This document shows, one piece after another, positions 6,212 to 12,678 of a DNA stretch of 12,678 nucleotides. The DNA is from Minisyncoccota bacterium (GTDB taxonomy: Bacteria; Patescibacteriota; Minisyncoccia; Phycocordibacterales; JAACPR01): the NCBI GenBank assembly GCA_018061745.1, contig JAGOTN010000007.1, forward strand, positions 6,943 to 19,620. Direction: 5' to 3'. The stretch's first letter is position 1; every line of letters begins with the position of its first letter. Below the pieces are notes generated by a model. The model searched no databases. It saw only the letters and a program-made list of their open reading frames with translations, and was not told where the DNA came from. The position numbers were made by a program, and so were the translations under genes.

Positions 6212-6910
6212 ATGCAGGTATATTCATTTGCACAAGTAGTACAATTAACAATGTTGGATCTATGGGGAAGGGTTGTTGGAATTTTACCAGATTTAATAGG
6301 AGCGGTAATAATTGTTATTTTCGGATTTATAATAGCTCCTTTATTGGGAGGTTTAGTAAAAAAATTCATTGATCTTTTAAGAATTGATCAACTTGCAGAA
6401 AAGGTTGGTGTTAATGACATGTTTCAAGGATATTCTGATAATTTCTCAATATCTTTATTAATAGGAAGATTGGTAAAATGGTTTTTTGTGCTAGCTTTCA
6501 CAATGGCTGCTGCAGAAGTTTTAGGATGGAATAGAGTGACTCTTTTCTTGAATGAAATTATATTCTACATTCCACAGGTTCTTGTTGCTGTAATTATTTT
6601 AGTTCTAGCAATAATCGCTGGTAAATTCTTTGAAGCTGTTGTTGTACGTTCTCTTAAAGGCTCAAATACGCCTGTAGACAAGCCTGAAGTTCTTGGGTCA
6701 ATAACTCGTTGGGCTTTCATGATATTTGGTGCGCTAGCTGCTTTGATTCAATTAGGGATTGCTCCTTCATTAATTCAAATTCTATTTGCAGGTATTGTTC
6801 TAGCTCTTGCTTTGGCATTTGGGCTTGGTGGACGAAAGAAAGCTGAAGAAATATTAGACGAAATTGATACAGTGGTTATTTCAAAGACAAAAAAGAGAAC
6901 AACTAAATAA
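6212..6910 (+). CDS. MscS/CmpX-like TM-helix membrane protein
   Basis: A 232-residue integral membrane protein with about five hydrophobic segments (roughly 24-46, 80-103, 110-137, 165-187 and 188-207). It has the repeat pattern of conserved TM-helix proteins related to small-conductance mechanosensitive channels: LPDLIGAVIIVIFGF early, IPQVLVAVIILVLAIIAGKF in the middle, and the diagnostic Ala/Gly-rich LALALAFGLGGRKKA near the C-terminus. The cytoplasmic beta domain of full MscS is absent, which fits CmpX-like proteins. The likely role is osmotic or membrane-tension response, by family. The C-terminus is strongly basic (KTKKRTTK). The ATG has no Shine-Dalgarno. The glutaredoxin gene follows after 13 nt, so the two are probably one transcription unit. 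Family call good; channel activity unproven. Confidence 0.85.
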   Translation: MQVYSFAQVVQLTMLDLWGRVVGILPDLIGAVIIVIFGFIIAPLLGGLVKKFIDLLRIDQLAEKVGVNDMFQGYSDNFSISLLIGRLVKWFFVLAFTMAAAEVLGWNRVTLFLNEIIFYIPQVLVAVIILVLAIIAGKFFEAVVVRSLKGSNTPVDKPEVLGSITRWAFMIFGALAALIQLGIAPSLIQILFAGIVLALALAFGLGGRKKAEEILDEIDTVVISKTKKRTTK

Positions 6911-6923
6911 TAAGAATAAGAAT

Positions 6924-7166
6924 ATGAATATAATAGTTTATACAAAAACAGGTTGTCCTTGGTGTATTGGTGTGACAGATTTTTTGAAAGAAAAAGGAAT
7001 TGATTTTGAAGAAAGAAATGTAACACAAAATGAAGCTTTCTTTGTTGAAATGCAGGCGAAATCAGGTCAAACAAAAGCTCCTGTTGTTGAAATAGATGGA
7101 AAAATTATTGCAGATACAGATAAAGAAGAAATAGAAGTGGAACTACAAAGTATCCTTAATAGCTAA
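6924..7166 (+). CDS. Glutaredoxin-like thiol-disulfide oxidoreductase
   Basis: An 80-residue thioredoxin-fold protein of glutaredoxin/NrdH size. The dithiol active site is CPWC (Cys11, Cys14) in YTKTGCPWC, right after beta-strand 1. KAPVVEIDG (51-59) supplies the cis-Pro (Pro53) before beta-strand 3, and DTDKEEIE replaces the usual GGFD-type motif that binds glutathione in classical glutaredoxins. The start was set at the ATG at 6924 because it puts MNIIVYT directly as strand 1; the in-frame ATG at 6864 would lie within the upstream gene and add 20 unrelated residues. Patescibacteria generally lack glutathione synthesis, so the electron donor may be a thioredoxin-reductase-like enzyme, and ribonucleotide reductase is one possible client (inference). 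Its 3' end overlaps the convergent MFS gene by 24 bp. Confidence 0.9.
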   Translation: MNIIVYTKTGCPWCIGVTDFLKEKGIDFEERNVTQNEAFFVEMQAKSGQTKAPVVEIDGKIIADTDKEEIEVELQSILNS

Positions 7167-8333
7167 GCTGTATTTAATTCCATAAAGCATAAAAATACCT
7201 AGAATCAAAAATAGGTATTTTATGTCTATGAAGATTAATAAGCCAGAAGCAAGAACAGGAAAAAATAAAGAAATAATCGGTCTAAGTGTTCTAAAAAAAC
7301 TAATCATATTTAAATCTTCTTCATCAATTTTTTTAAAAAAATATGTTTCGCTCATAATTTCAATCATACTTGCACCAACTCTTGTCATAAATAAAATCAA
7401 AACCCAAAGCCAGAAGTTTTTTATATCAACAAAAGATATTGTCATTGTTGCTATTGATATAATTCCAAAGCCTGCAATTAAAATTTCTTTTTCGCCTAAA
7501 ATTTTATCTGAAATATAACCAAGTGGGTTTGTAAAAATCAAAAAGGCGATCAATGCCATACCGATTATTGAAGCTGTTTCTCCTAATGTAAAACCAATGT
7601 GAATTGTAAGAAAAATCGGTGCATAGATTACCATCCAAGTATAAAAAATCTTAAGTAAGCCATTTACAGCTACCACATTATATAAATCTTTATTTTTAAG
7701 AATTTTTATTCCGGTTATTACAAATTCAGTTTTTCTGTAAATTGGATCTTTAAAATTTTTCAAATATTTTAATGAAAGAATAATTGTTGGAATCAACATC
7801 GTTATACCAAATAGGAAAACCTTCCAAAACTCTTGGTCTCGTAACATTAATCCTGCTAAGAGTGGACCAATGACGTATGCAATGTTTTGAGATGTTAGGA
7901 ATGCTCCGCGCACAGTGCCAGTATCTTTAATTGTAGAGTAGTGAGATATAAAAATATCTAAATGCAAATAACTCGTTGCTTGAACCAAGAGGCTAACTAT
8001 TATAGCTGAAATTGCAATTCTGGGATCTAGATTTGGAATTAAAAGTATACTTAATACAAAAATTTCTATAAAAAGAGTTGCAATAAAAGTTTTAAAATTT
8101 CCGTACTTAATGAGTATTGATCTCAATACGACAAAAGCAGATATTGTAAGCAATGACCCAATTGAATATATAAAACCGACTTTAGATTCATCTATAAATT
8201 TAGTAATGAAATTGGAAATGACATAAACAGAAGGTGTTAAGTGCAGGGTAAACAAAAACGCAACAAAATAAATCAAATGCCTAGCACCGAGCTTACTTTT
8301 TATATTGTTTTTATTTAAAGATACGCTGTACAT
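7143..8333 (-). CDS. Major facilitator superfamily (MFS) transporter
   Basis: A 396-residue protein with about twelve hydrophobic segments in two six-helix halves, separated by a polar loop near residues 190-215 (LKNFKDPIYRKTEF). The loop after helix 2 (LIKYGNFKT) and the equivalent in the second half (GYISDKILGEKE) correspond to the MFS loop 2-3 and loop 8-9 motifs; the second keeps the GxxSDKxG form well. HLDIFISHYSTIKDTGTVRGAFLTSQNIAYVIGPL-like sequence in helices 4-5 is typical of efflux-type MFS, but the substrate is unknown. The gene lies 39 nt after RNase J and also has an extended -10 of its own, 10 nt before the ATG. A 34-bp palindrome covers that -10 and the start codon. Its 3' end overlaps the glutaredoxin gene. 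Confidence 0.88.
   Translation of the reverse strand: MYSVSLNKNNIKSKLGARHLIYFVAFLFTLHLTPSVYVISNFITKFIDESKVGFIYSIGSLLTISAFVVLRSILIKYGNFKTFIATLFIEIFVLSILLIPNLDPRIAISAIIVSLLVQATSYLHLDIFISHYSTIKDTGTVRGAFLTSQNIAYVIGPLLAGLMLRDQEFWKVFLFGITMLIPTIILSLKYLKNFKDPIYRKTEFVITGIKILKNKDLYNVVAVNGLLKIFYTWMVIYAPIFLTIHIGFTLGETASIIGMALIAFLIFTNPLGYISDKILGEKEILIAGFGIISIATMTISFVDIKNFWLWVLILFMTRVGASMIEIMSETYFFKKIDEEDLNMISFFRTLRPIISLFFPVLASGLLIFIDIKYLFLILGIFMLYGIKYSLAIKDTL
7192..7221. terminator. Possible bidirectional terminator at the glutaredoxin/MFS convergence
   Basis: AAAATACCT (7192-7200) and AGGTATTTT (7213-7221) form a perfect 9-bp stem around a 12-nt loop, starting 25 nt after the glutaredoxin stop. Short T-runs follow in both orientations. 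The stem has only three G-C pairs and the loop is long, so efficiency is doubtful. It lies within the last codons of the MFS gene, which it would cut if used on the minus strand; the plus-strand role is more plausible. Confidence 0.4.
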
Positions 8334-8362
8334 TGTTAGCTAAATTTTAGCACAACAATGTA
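8329..8362. repeat. 34-bp imperfect palindrome over the MFS -10 box and start codon
   Basis: Outer arms TACATTGTT (8329-8337) and AACAATGTA (8354-8362) are exact complements. Inner arms GCTAAA (8339-8344) and TTTAGC (8346-8351) are also exact, separated by a single T. One unpaired base (A8338) faces two (8352-8353). The MFS start codon lies in the outer arm and its -10 box at the centre. Either a dimeric repressor operator or an RNA hairpin that hides the start codon in read-through transcripts would fit. No T-run follows on the minus strand, so it is not a standard terminator. Confidence 0.65.
8344..8352 (-). promoter_or_regulatory. Extended -10 promoter for the MFS gene
   Basis: On the minus strand TGCTAAAAT reads as an extended -10 (TGn plus TAAAAT). 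It ends 10 nt before the ATG, so the transcript would have only a few leader bases. No good -35 is visible, which extended -10 promoters tolerate. It lies within the 34-bp palindrome. Confidence 0.45.
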
Positions 8363-8372
8363 GACGAAATTT

Positions 8373-10271
8373 TTATATTCCTAGAATAACAGGGATAACT
8401 AATGGTTCTTTTGCAGTTTTTTGGAATAAGAATCGACTAACTTCACCTTCTACAATTCCTTTTAATTTATCAAAATCTACTGTGCTAGATTTTTCAATTT
8501 CTCTTTCTATTGAACGACGTATAATAGTTCTTGCTTCTCGAAGAAGTTCTTGAGATTCTCTTAGGTAAACGAAACCTCTAGAAATAATATCAGGAGATTT
8601 TTTTAGTTTACCTGTCACTGTATTAATACTTGCAACAATTACGAAAATTCCAGATTCTGAAAGTAGTTGTCTGTCTCGAAGAACAACATCTCTTACGTCA
8701 GAAACTGAAAATCCATCAACTGTAACCAAATCACTTGGGGCTTTCATTGGAAGAACGCCAATTTTATTTCCACCTTCAGAAATTTCAATTAAAGAACCGT
8801 TGTCTGGAACAATAATATTTTCAGCAGGAGTACCCAGTGTTTGAGCTAATTGAGAGTGAAGCTTTAACATAAAGTGATTACCGTGTAATGGGATAAAGAA
8901 TTTGTAATTGATTTGTTGATGAATCCATCCTAATTCTTCTCTGTTACCATGTCCTGAAGCGTGAACTTCCGCATCTGCGTAAGTAATAATTTTTGCATCA
9001 GTTCTGTAAAGTAAATCTTTCATTTTTGTTACAGATGTAAAGTTTGTAGGAATAATTGAAGAAGAAAGTAGAATGGTATCTTCTTTTCTCAATGTAACTT
9101 GTTTGTGAGATTTACTTGCCATTCTATTCAAAGCAGCAAATTCTTCTCCTTGTCCTCCTGTTACAATCATTACAAGTTTATCTGGAGCAACACTTTCCAT
9201 TTCATTTACTGAAATAACACAAGATGTATCAATAAGTTTTAAGTGTTTAATAATTTCCACACTCGTTTTCATACTTCTTCCTTCAATAACAACTTTTTTT
9301 CCAAATTTAGTAGCACTTTCGATAATCGCCTTGATTCTTTCTACTTGAGATGCAAAAGTACCAATAATCAATCGGCCTGAAACATCTTTCATTATTTTTT
9401 CGATATTTTGAACTACGATTTGTTCAGAAAGAGACCAACCTGGTTTTTCTACAGAAGTTGAATCCATTGTTAAAAGCAAAAATTCTTCACCTTTAAATCT
9501 TGCGTATTGTTTTTCTTCTTCTGGTGTTGGTACTCCGTCAAAGTTGTCTACTCGAACATCTTCGATAAAAGCAATTTTTCCTAATGGTGTGTGGATTATC
9601 AATCCCATTGAATCTGGAATCGCATGTGAAATAGGGAAAGTTTCAACTTTGATTGTGTCTGACACAACAATTGTTTCATCTCCGTCTAAAGTTATGATTT
9701 CTGGTTTTTTAACATGAGGAAATTCATCTTGTCTTTTTGCAATCATGATCGCACCGAATTGTCTCGTGTAGATTTTAGGAGAACCAATTTTCTCGATGAT
9801 GTAGGGAATTGCTCCAATGTGATCAAGGTGACCGTGTGTTACAAACATTGCTCGGATTTTATCTTTTCTTTCTTCAAGATATTTTGTGTTTGGAAGAATG
9901 TAATCAATTCCAGGAGTTGATTCTTCTTTAAATTGAAAACCGGCATCAATGACGATAATGTCGTTACCAATTTCAATAGCAGTCATGTTTTGACCAACTT
10001 GTTCTACTCCTCCTAAAGGAATAATACGGATGTTGTCTCCAACTGGTGGAACTATTGCTCTAGATTTTGAATCTGAATACGCTGGACGGCTAGATTTTGC
10101 TCTGTGACCCATTCTTCGTATACCTGTTCGTTTTGTATGTGAAGAATTTCCTTGCGGAGTGTGCGCTCTATTTGCAGAACCTGCACCAGGTTTGTGTCCA
10201 AATGGTTTTTTATTTGGAGTTACAGAAATTGAATTTTGGTTAGTATTTGTATTTTTGTTTTGTTCATTCAT
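8373..10271 (-). CDS. rnj: Ribonuclease J
   Basis: A 632-residue metallo-beta-lactamase/beta-CASP ribonuclease with 5'-3' exo- and endonuclease activity in mRNA decay and rRNA maturation. HGHLDH (146-151) is the zinc-binding HxHxDH motif. SHAIPDS (215-221) supplies the next His, IEDVRVD (236-242) the bridging Asp, and MDSTSVEKPG (269-278) the following strand. The beta-CASP region has GTFASQVERI (304-313) and TGGQGE (371-376). HASGHGN (437-443) and PLHGNH (461-466) complete the site. The C-terminal domain ends in the usual PLVIPVILG. The first ~78 residues are an Asn/Ser/Arg/Lys-rich, low-complexity basic extension, probably disordered and RNA-binding, absent from Firmicutes enzymes but familiar in Patescibacteria. 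The ATG has no Shine-Dalgarno. It lies 23 nt after the solute-binding protein gene. Confidence 0.97.
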   Translation of the reverse strand: MNEQNKNTNTNQNSISVTPNKKPFGHKPGAGSANRAHTPQGNSSHTKRTGIRRMGHRAKSSRPAYSDSKSRAIVPPVGDNIRIIPLGGVEQVGQNMTAIEIGNDIIVIDAGFQFKEESTPGIDYILPNTKYLEERKDKIRAMFVTHGHLDHIGAIPYIIEKIGSPKIYTRQFGAIMIAKRQDEFPHVKKPEIITLDGDETIVVSDTIKVETFPISHAIPDSMGLIIHTPLGKIAFIEDVRVDNFDGVPTPEEEKQYARFKGEEFLLLTMDSTSVEKPGWSLSEQIVVQNIEKIMKDVSGRLIIGTFASQVERIKAIIESATKFGKKVVIEGRSMKTSVEIIKHLKLIDTSCVISVNEMESVAPDKLVMIVTGGQGEEFAALNRMASKSHKQVTLRKEDTILLSSSIIPTNFTSVTKMKDLLYRTDAKIITYADAEVHASGHGNREELGWIHQQINYKFFIPLHGNHFMLKLHSQLAQTLGTPAENIIVPDNGSLIEISEGGNKIGVLPMKAPSDLVTVDGFSVSDVRDVVLRDRQLLSESGIFVIVASINTVTGKLKKSPDIISRGFVYLRESQELLREARTIIRRSIEREIEKSSTVDFDKLKGIVEGEVSRFLFQKTAKEPLVIPVILGI

Positions 10272-10294
10272 AAAATTTATTGTTAATATTATTG

Positions 10295-12052
10295 TTAATT
10301 AAAAATCCGCCAGACTGTATCTGTTTCCAAATACCAGTTATATACAGACAAGAATCTTTCCGAAGGAGTTGCTATATTTTTAGGCACAACACCTTGAAGT
10401 TTTTCAGGCACTACATAAATGAAATTCGGCGAATAAAGAAAAATTGCTGGTACGTCATTTTTTATTTCATTTACAAAGATACGAAACTTCTCGATTCTTT
10501 CTGGACTATCACCTAACTGTCTTGAATCTTCTAAAACAGAATCAATATTGATATTTGCGTAATCAGCAATATTTAATCCAGGATCATTTCTTTGTGATGA
10601 ATGCCAAAATGCAAAGAAATCTAAATCAGGACCAATTATTTCACCAAACAAGATAGAATCATAATTTCTTGGTCGAATAACATTTTGATTAAAATCATTT
10701 GGGTCAAAAACTTTTAAAGTTACATCGGCACCTATTTGTTTCCAAGACTCTATAACTTGTTCTGCCGCCGCAACTAATTCAGGAACATTTGCTGTTGAAA
10801 CACTAAAACTCAAAAGTTCTGTACCTTCTTTTGTCTTGTGTTCCATTATACCCTTATCATTTAATTTAAATCCAGCTTCTTCTAAGATAATTTTTGCTTC
10901 ATCTATGTTTGAAGTGGTTTCTTCTTTTTTATTTTCCTCAGAATTATCTAATTGTGTAAAAGGAATAATACTTTCTGGAATTGGTCCATTGGCCACTGTT
11001 CCGTATCCATATAAAACATTTTCAACAACAGTTTCTTTATTGATTGCTTTATCAAGTGCTAATCGAACTTTTTTGGATGCTAATATTGGCGCTTTACTTT
11101 GATTAAGAAAAACTCCAAAAATTCTCGGTAAACTAAACTCTTTTACAACGTAACCTTCTTCTTCAAGTTTTTTTGCATTAGAAGGTTGGATACTATTGAT
11201 TGAATTTATTTGATTGCCTCTAAATGCACTTAAAAGTAGCTCTTCATTTTTGAAGAAAGAATAATGAATATATTTTATATAAGGTTTACCAAGAGTGAAT
11301 TTATCAAAAGATTTTAATTCATATTTTTCTGCAATACCAGCAGAGTTTCTTCGTATTTTTGATAATTTGTAAGGACCAGATCCAACAGGCTCTATATTTA
11401 CTTGTGTGAAAGCAAATTCTTCAGAAGAAACATTATCCCAAATATGTTTAGGTAAAATTCCTAGTGTTGTATTAAACAAAAATGGTGAATATGGTTGAGA
11501 CAAAACAAATCTAATTTCATTTTCAGATAGTTTTTCAACAGTCACACCTTCCCAGTTTGCTCTCTTTGGACTCTTTATTACAGAATCTTTTGCTTTTTCA
11601 ATTGTAAATACAACATCATCTGCTGTAACAGGTTTTCCATCATGAAAAACTGCGTCATCTCTTATTTTGAAAATATATTCCAATCCGTCTTCTGTCACTT
11701 CATATGAATATGCAATATCTGGGATTACATCTCCTTCGGGTGTGATTCTTGTTAATCCTGAATAAATTAATGTTGTTAGATCTCTGTCTGTTTCAGAAAT
11801 AGCTAAAAGGGGATTAATAAATCTAGGAGTTCCAACAACACCTTCGTATAAAGTTCCTCCAACTTTTGGTATTTTAACTAAAAATTGTTCATTTACTTTA
11901 GAAAGTATTAAAAGTGTAGACAAAACAAAGACTACAGAAAATATTCCAAAGATGATTTTTTCTGCAAAAGAAAAATTACTAATAGCTTTTGCTATGTTAT
12001 TAAAAATAGAAATATTAAACTTTTTGCCAAATAAGCGTATTACTTTTTTCAC
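10295..12052 (-). CDS. Family 5 (peptide/nickel type) extracellular solute-binding protein, membrane-anchored
   Basis: A 585-residue protein beginning with GTG. A basic cytoplasmic lead (about 1-30) is followed by one transmembrane helix (about 33-52) and then the two-lobed SBP_bac_5 domain. Family landmarks are GGTLYEGVVGTPRFINPLL near residue 65, YSGLTRITPEGDVIPDIA, FHDGKPVTADDVVFTIE, the hinge-side LGILPKHIW and PVGSGPYKL. These proteins capture oligopeptides or similar ligands and deliver them to an ABC permease. There is no lipobox Cys, so the helix replaces lipid anchoring. No permease or ATPase gene is adjacent in the window, so the partner must be encoded elsewhere or the protein works alone. 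The gene lies 44 nt after secG and 23 nt before RNase J on the same strand, consistent with one operon under the secG promoter. Confidence 0.93.
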   Translation of the reverse strand: MKKVIRLFGKKFNISIFNNIAKAISNFSFAEKIIFGIFSVVFVLSTLLILSKVNEQFLVKIPKVGGTLYEGVVGTPRFINPLLAISETDRDLTTLIYSGLTRITPEGDVIPDIAYSYEVTEDGLEYIFKIRDDAVFHDGKPVTADDVVFTIEKAKDSVIKSPKRANWEGVTVEKLSENEIRFVLSQPYSPFLFNTTLGILPKHIWDNVSSEEFAFTQVNIEPVGSGPYKLSKIRRNSAGIAEKYELKSFDKFTLGKPYIKYIHYSFFKNEELLLSAFRGNQINSINSIQPSNAKKLEEEGYVVKEFSLPRIFGVFLNQSKAPILASKKVRLALDKAINKETVVENVLYGYGTVANGPIPESIIPFTQLDNSEENKKEETTSNIDEAKIILEEAGFKLNDKGIMEHKTKEGTELLSFSVSTANVPELVAAAEQVIESWKQIGADVTLKVFDPNDFNQNVIRPRNYDSILFGEIIGPDLDFFAFWHSSQRNDPGLNIADYANINIDSVLEDSRQLGDSPERIEKFRIFVNEIKNDVPAIFLYSPNFIYVVPEKLQGVVPKNIATPSERFLSVYNWYLETDTVWRIFN

Positions 12053-12096
12053 AATATTTTAATGTCTGAATAGAACTATTTTAAATCCAAGCTTGT

Positions 12097-12321
12097 TTAA
12101 GCTAGTACAAATATTACAAATGAGATAACTGTAAAAGCGATTGCTAATACTATTGTCGATTTGAATAATGTTTTTTCAAATCCTCTTCTTGTGTGATAGC
12201 CGGAATCTACACTGTCTCCTCCTCCTAAAGCGCCAATACCCGCAGATGATGTCTGCAGTAATATTGTGGCTATTAGAATAACCGCAAGAATTATTTGAAT
12301 AATGGGTAAAATAGTAACCAT
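12097..12321 (-). CDS. secG: Protein-export membrane protein SecG
   Basis: A 74-residue SecG, the small accessory subunit of the SecYEG translocon. It has two hydrophobic helices (about 3-22 and 52-73) joined by the conserved loop LLQTSSAGIGALGGG, and then the short linker SGYHTRRGFEKTLFKST that precedes helix 2 in all SecG proteins. The ATG at 12321 was chosen over the in-frame ATG at 12345 because the -10 box of a very good promoter (12334-12339) lies between them, so the longer form could not be made from it; the eight extra residues also have no family counterpart. The leader would be about 5 nt with no Shine-Dalgarno. First gene of the likely secG-SBP-rnj-MFS unit. Confidence 0.95.
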   Translation of the reverse strand: MVTILPIIQIILAVILIATILLQTSSAGIGALGGGDSVDSGYHTRRGFEKTLFKSTIVLAIAFTVISFVIFVLA

Positions 12322-12333
12322 CGACGTGAGAAC

Positions 12334-12361
12334 AGTATAACACAAAGCTTTTTTATCGCAA
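12334..12361 (-). promoter_or_regulatory. Sigma-70-type promoter for secG
   Basis: On the minus strand TTGCGA (12361-12356), a 16-bp spacer and TATACT (12339-12334) form a strong housekeeping promoter, further strengthened by a TGT extension just before the -10. The predicted start near 12327 leaves a leader of about 5-6 nt before the secG ATG. This decides the secG start codon. Confidence 0.75.
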
Positions 12362-12414
12362 TACTGTGTATATCAATGTTTAATATACAGCATTTCATAA
12401 CAACTAATGTCAAG

Positions 12415-12442
12415 TTGACTGGTTAAAATCAGAGAGTATAGT
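12415..12442 (+). promoter_or_regulatory. Sigma-70-type promoter for the gene at 12451
   Basis: TTGACT (12415-12420), a 16-bp spacer and TATAGT (12437-12442) form the best promoter in the window. The ATG at 12451 is 9 nt after the end of the -10, which is where transcription is expected to begin, so the mRNA should be leaderless or nearly so. It is divergent from the secG promoter, with about 50 bp between the two -35 boxes. Confidence 0.78.
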
Positions 12443-12450
12443 TCCTTTAT

Positions 12451-12678
12451 ATGGGAATACATAATCGTAAAAAACAATATGGTTTTGCATCGGTACAACC
12501 GAGAGAAGCTAAAGTTGTTAGAAAAATTAGTAAAAAAAGTATAATTATTGCAGGATCTATCGTTGCGTTGTTTATTATTGGAGGTTCTGTGTTTGCAATT
12601 TCTAAATCAAATATAAATTTGAAACCAAATCTTGCAGCTGTTTCTAATTTTTTCAAAAGAGAAGATAAAAAAGAAGAA
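12451..12678 (+). CDS. N-terminal part of a single-pass membrane protein, function unknown
   Basis: Seventy-six codons run off the right edge without a stop. The protein starts with a strongly basic cytoplasmic region (MGIHNRKKQYG, then REAKVVRKISKK), followed by one transmembrane segment (about residues 32-51, IIIAGSIVALFIIGGSVFAI) and then a polar, Lys/Glu-rich external part (FFKREDKKEE). The positive-inside rule gives N-in, C-out. It may be the anchor of an exported domain such as a cell-wall or peptidase-type protein, but too little is present to name a family. The start is fixed by the strong promoter immediately upstream and by the lack of any other in-frame start between that promoter and the membrane helix. 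No Shine-Dalgarno is present. Confidence 0.75.
   Translation, partial: MGIHNRKKQYGFASVQPREAKVVRKISKKSIIIAGSIVALFIIGGSVFAISKSNINLKPNLAAVSNFFKREDKKEE

Noticed and set aside
6775..7074. Minus-strand open frame over the channel/glutaredoxin junction
   Set aside because: It spans two supported genes on the other strand and has a repetitive Tyr/Ser-rich translation typical of antisense AT-rich DNA.
10272..10294. Two copies of ATTGTTAAT with a 12-nt period between the solute-binding protein gene and rnj
   Set aside because: Only two short AT-rich copies, which is expected by chance in this base composition.
12086..12106. Small hairpin (AGCTT/AAGCT) at the secG stop as a terminator
   Set aside because: The stem is only 5 bp and no T-tract follows on the minus strand.
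12322..12345. A longer SecG starting at the ATG at 12345
   Set aside because: The -10 box of the secG promoter lies downstream of that ATG, and SecG proteins begin just before the first helix.
12447..12656. Minus-strand open frame at the right edge
   Set aside because: The plus strand has a strong promoter and a start exactly downstream, with a membrane-protein topology; the minus frame is its shadow.
1..12678. Reassignment of TGA (as glycine or tryptophan), known in some Patescibacteria lineages
   Set aside because: No complete gene contains an in-frame TGA and Trp is written TGG throughout. The absence of TGA stops in 13 genes is explained by AT-rich preference for TAA.
1..12678. CRISPR arrays, insertion sequences, tRNA or rRNA genes
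   Set aside because: No regularly spaced repeats, transposase motifs, cloverleaf signatures or rRNA-like GC-rich blocks were seen on either strand.

Overview
The window is an AT-rich, densely packed bacterial segment whose gene content and style point to an ultra-small Candidate Phyla Radiation (Patescibacteria) bacterium, most likely of the Parcubacteria side. This is an inference from four things. RNase J carries a long basic N-terminal extension. A family-5 solute-binding protein is held by a transmembrane helix rather than a lipobox. Genes are short and abut or overlap. None of the start codons has a recognisable Shine-Dalgarno sequence. All 13 genes whose ends lie in the window stop with TAA or TAG, and none contains an in-frame TGA.

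Layout. (1) 1-4151, plus strand: a carbohydrate-use cluster made of the 3' end of a family 1 glycosidase, an EamA/DMT-type transporter, a membrane-anchored clan GH-A glycosidase, a ROK-family sugar kinase and a membrane-anchored protein of unknown function. Spacings are 1, 2, 27 and -1 nt. A second promoter probably lies just ahead of the kinase gene. (2) 4134-5554, minus strand: an OmpR/PhoB-type response regulator followed by a soluble histidine kinase with no sensor domain. A textbook intrinsic terminator lies inside the first 22 codons of the kinase gene. (3) 5555-6211: a divergent spacer, a 93-codon gene of unknown function that contains overlapping inverted repeats, then a GNRA-like hairpin and a strong terminator. 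(4) 6212-7166, plus strand: an MscS/CmpX-like TM-helix channel protein and a CPWC glutaredoxin. (5) 12321-7143, minus strand: secG, a peptide-type solute-binding protein, RNase J and an MFS permease, closely spaced and probably co-transcribed. The MFS gene also has its own extended -10 inside a 34-bp palindrome. (6) 12415-12678: a strong promoter divergent from secG reads into a gene that runs off the window; its ATG sits about where transcription should begin.

Together region 1 looks like a scavenging module. An extracytoplasmic glycosidase would release sugars, a permease may bring them or other metabolites in, a cytoplasmic beta-glycosidase would cleave the rest, and a ROK kinase would phosphorylate the product. 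The rest is housekeeping: protein export, RNA decay, nutrient capture, osmotic balance and thiol redox.

The most interesting signals are regulatory. They are the intragenic terminator that could set the regulator-to-kinase ratio, the palindrome over the MFS -10 and start codon, and the recurrent placement of -10 boxes 7-12 nt before start codons with no Shine-Dalgarno, suggesting leaderless transcripts. I found no CRISPR array, insertion sequence, tRNA or rRNA.
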